Part shown: piece by piece, positions 6,322-7,542 of the stretch
Layout of the letters: each line of letters begins with the position of its first letter
Numbering within the stretch: position 1 is the first letter of the stretch
NCBI GenBank assembly: GCA_947581845.1
Contig: CANPVY010000061.1
Location: forward strand, 1 to 7,542
DNA: 7,542 nucleotides
Direction of reading: 5' to 3'
Origin: an uncultured bacterium
GTDB taxonomy: Bacteria; Gemmatimonadota; Gemmatimonadetes; Palauibacterales; KS3-K002
The notes under the pieces: model-generated
What the model saw: the letters and a program-made list of their open reading frames with translations, nothing else
Told to the model about the DNA's origin: nothing
Databases searched by the model: none
Position numbers and translations under genes: made by a program

Positions 6322-7542
6322 CGCGTTTCACCACGAGGCTTAAGCAGGGCCACTGGTAGGATCATCTCGTCCGGACTGATCCCGCCATGCAGGAAGCTGT
6401 CACGGTAGCGTGCCTGGTACTCTCGCAACTTCGTCGGGTAGACGAAGAAGTAGTCTTCACGCGCGATCAGATAGTTGGTCTTCAGGCCGCCACGCGGCAG
6501 CCGAATGGAGGCCCCGTCCGCGACAGCGTACACGCTTTCCGAGTCCTCGGCCCGCAGGTCGTCGCCAATCTTGTAACGCAGGCTGAGTGTCGCATCCCGC
6601 TTGGCGAACACGGTGGCCGGCCGGTGGCAGTGGACGGAGCCATGATCCGTGGTGAGCAAGACGCGCACACCGCGGGAGCGGATTGTCCGCAGCGCTTCGC
6701 GCAAGTCGGAGCCCTCGTACCAGGCGACTGTAAGACGACGCAACGCCTCCGCGTCGCGTGCCATCTCGAACAACAGCTGTGACTCCGCGCGACCGTGCGT
6801 CAGAAGATCCACGAAGTTGAAGACCATGGCGATCGCGCGCGGCTCGTCGAGCAGTCCAGGCAAGCGCCGCAGCATCGCCTCGCCGTCGCTCGCCGTATGG
6901 ATCTTCTCGTAGTGGGCCGCCACGGACCCGTCGGTAAGCTGCTGGATCTGCTCAGCGAAAAGCTGATTCTCGAACGAGTTGAGGCCTGAACGCTCAAAGG
7001 CCTCGGGCCAACCAGGACGGCGTTTGGCAAGGTCGTCCGGGAATACGCCGCTGAAGATTGCGTTCCGCGCGTAGGGCGTGGCGCTCGGCAGGATGGAGAG
7101 GTAGAGGTCCGACTCCACTTCGAAACTCTCACTGATCACCGGCTCCAAGGCTCGCCACTGATCCAGCCGCAAGCAGTCGACGACGATCAGCACAGCAGGC
7201 TCCCCGCGGGCCAGAAGTGGCAGGAAGAAGTGGGGCACCACGTCGACGGACAAGTACGGGCGCTCCTGGCGACCGCGCGCCACCCAGCTCCCATAGTTCG
7301 CGACGACGAAGTCGGAGAAGCCCCGCCTCGCGTCGCCCGCAAGTGTCAGCAAGGAGTCGACCAGGCCAGGCTCTTCCGACGCGGTCAACTCGAGCTCCCA
7401 ATCGACAAGCTCGTGTTGCACATCGGTCCAATCCCGCCAGTCTTTCGCCGCATCGATACGCGCCCGGATGTCTGAATACGCGCGTACGAAATCACGTGTC
7501 AGTTGCTCGTGCCGCAGGCCTGGACCTTCCAAGATTCTCGCC
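6318..7542 (-). CDS. PglZ-domain protein of PorX response-regulator type, 5' end outside window
   Basis: The frame runs off the right edge. The TTG at 7532 is internal, because upstream codons continue in the conserved frame (ARILEGPGLRHEQL). About 407 residues are visible. Residues below count the TTG as 1. A helical linker (about 1-90) is followed by an alkaline-phosphatase-superfamily PglZ domain. Likely metal and catalytic residues are present: Asp119 in VVDCLRLDQW, nucleophile Thr152 in SATPYARNAIFSG, Asp242 and His246 in FVDLLTHGR, Asp296-His297 in TTDHGSVH, and His382 in SFLHGGIS. The order and wording match PorX, a receiver-PglZ protein of just over 500 residues, so the missing 110-120 residues probably form a CheY-like receiver domain. 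Bacteroidetes PorX regulates type IX secretion and is reported to hydrolyse oligoribonucleotides. Here the stop overlaps the MsbA-like start (GTGA), which suggests a link to envelope assembly. The receiver domain and the substrate are inferred. Confidence 0.85.
   Translation of the reverse strand, partial: ARILEGPGLRHEQLTRDFVRAYSDIRARIDAAKDWRDWTDVQHELVDWELELTASEEPGLVDSLLTLAGDARRGFSDFVVANYGSWVARGRQERPYLSVDVVPHFFLPLLARGEPAVLIVVDCLRLDQWRALEPVISESFEVESDLYLSILPSATPYARNAIFSGVFPDDLAKRRPGWPEAFERSGLNSFENQLFAEQIQQLTDGSVAAHYEKIHTASDGEAMLRRLPGLLDEPRAIAMVFNFVDLLTHGRAESQLLFEMARDAEALRRLTVAWYEGSDLREALRTIRSRGVRVLLTTDHGSVHCHRPATVFAKRDATLSLRYKIGDDLRAEDSESVYAVADGASIRLPRGGLKTNYLIAREDYFFVYPTKLREYQARYRDSFLHGGISPDEMILPVALLKPRGETR

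Noticed and set aside
5950..6408. 152-codon plus-strand frame antisense to the msbA-like gene
   Set aside because: It is His/Gln/Arg-rich with no domain and fully explained as the complement of the transporter's coding strand.
6318..7542. PglZ domain as part of a BREX phage-defence system
   Set aside because: No BREX partner (methyltransferase PglX, BrxC, BrxL or Lon-like) is visible. The sequence around the domain follows the PorX response-regulator pattern, and the downstream genes are lipid A genes.
1..7542. CRISPR arrays, tRNA or rRNA genes, insertion sequences, riboswitches
   Set aside because: I saw no regularly spaced repeats, transposase motifs or terminal repeats. Coding sequence covers nearly the whole window, leaving no gap longer than 50 bases for an RNA gene.

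Overview
The window looks like chromosomal DNA from a GC-rich, Gram-negative (diderm) bacterium. It is densely packed and carries no sign of a mobile element, CRISPR array or RNA gene. The outer-membrane toolkit (an MsbA-type lipid A flippase and a lipid A acyltransferase) together with a PorX-type PglZ protein points to the FCB/Gemmatimonadota side of the tree. This placement is inferred from gene content and protein style only; no marker gene is present to confirm it.

Plus strand, 1-1988: the 3' part of a HyuB (hydantoinase B / 5-oxoprolinase family) gene is followed, with a 22-base overlap, by an alpha/beta hydrolase gene. The two look co-transcribed. Their upstream partner, probably a HyuA-type subunit, would lie outside the window.

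Minus strand, 7542-2000: five genes read in one direction with almost no space between them. In transcription order they are a PglZ/alkaline-phosphatase-superfamily protein of the PorX response-regulator type (5' end beyond the window), an MsbA-like ABC exporter, an LpxL/HtrB-type lipid A acyltransferase, a soluble family 2 glycosyltransferase, and a secreted DUF3108 protein. Two junctions are 4-base stop/start overlaps (GTGA and ATGA). The other two gaps are 26 and 49 bases if the CTG and GTG starts chosen here are right. This looks like one envelope operon: signalling or nucleotide hydrolysis, lipid A flipping, lipid A acylation, sugar transfer and a periplasmic beta-rich protein.

The two transcription units converge, with 11 bases between their stop codons. 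That junction carries a small nested inverted repeat that may act as a two-way terminator. No intergenic stretch exceeds 50 bases, so there are no unexplained gaps. The points most worth following up are the coupling of a PorX-like phosphodiesterase to lipid A export, and the acyltransferase gene, which has no ATG, GTG or TTG at the position its family homology requires.
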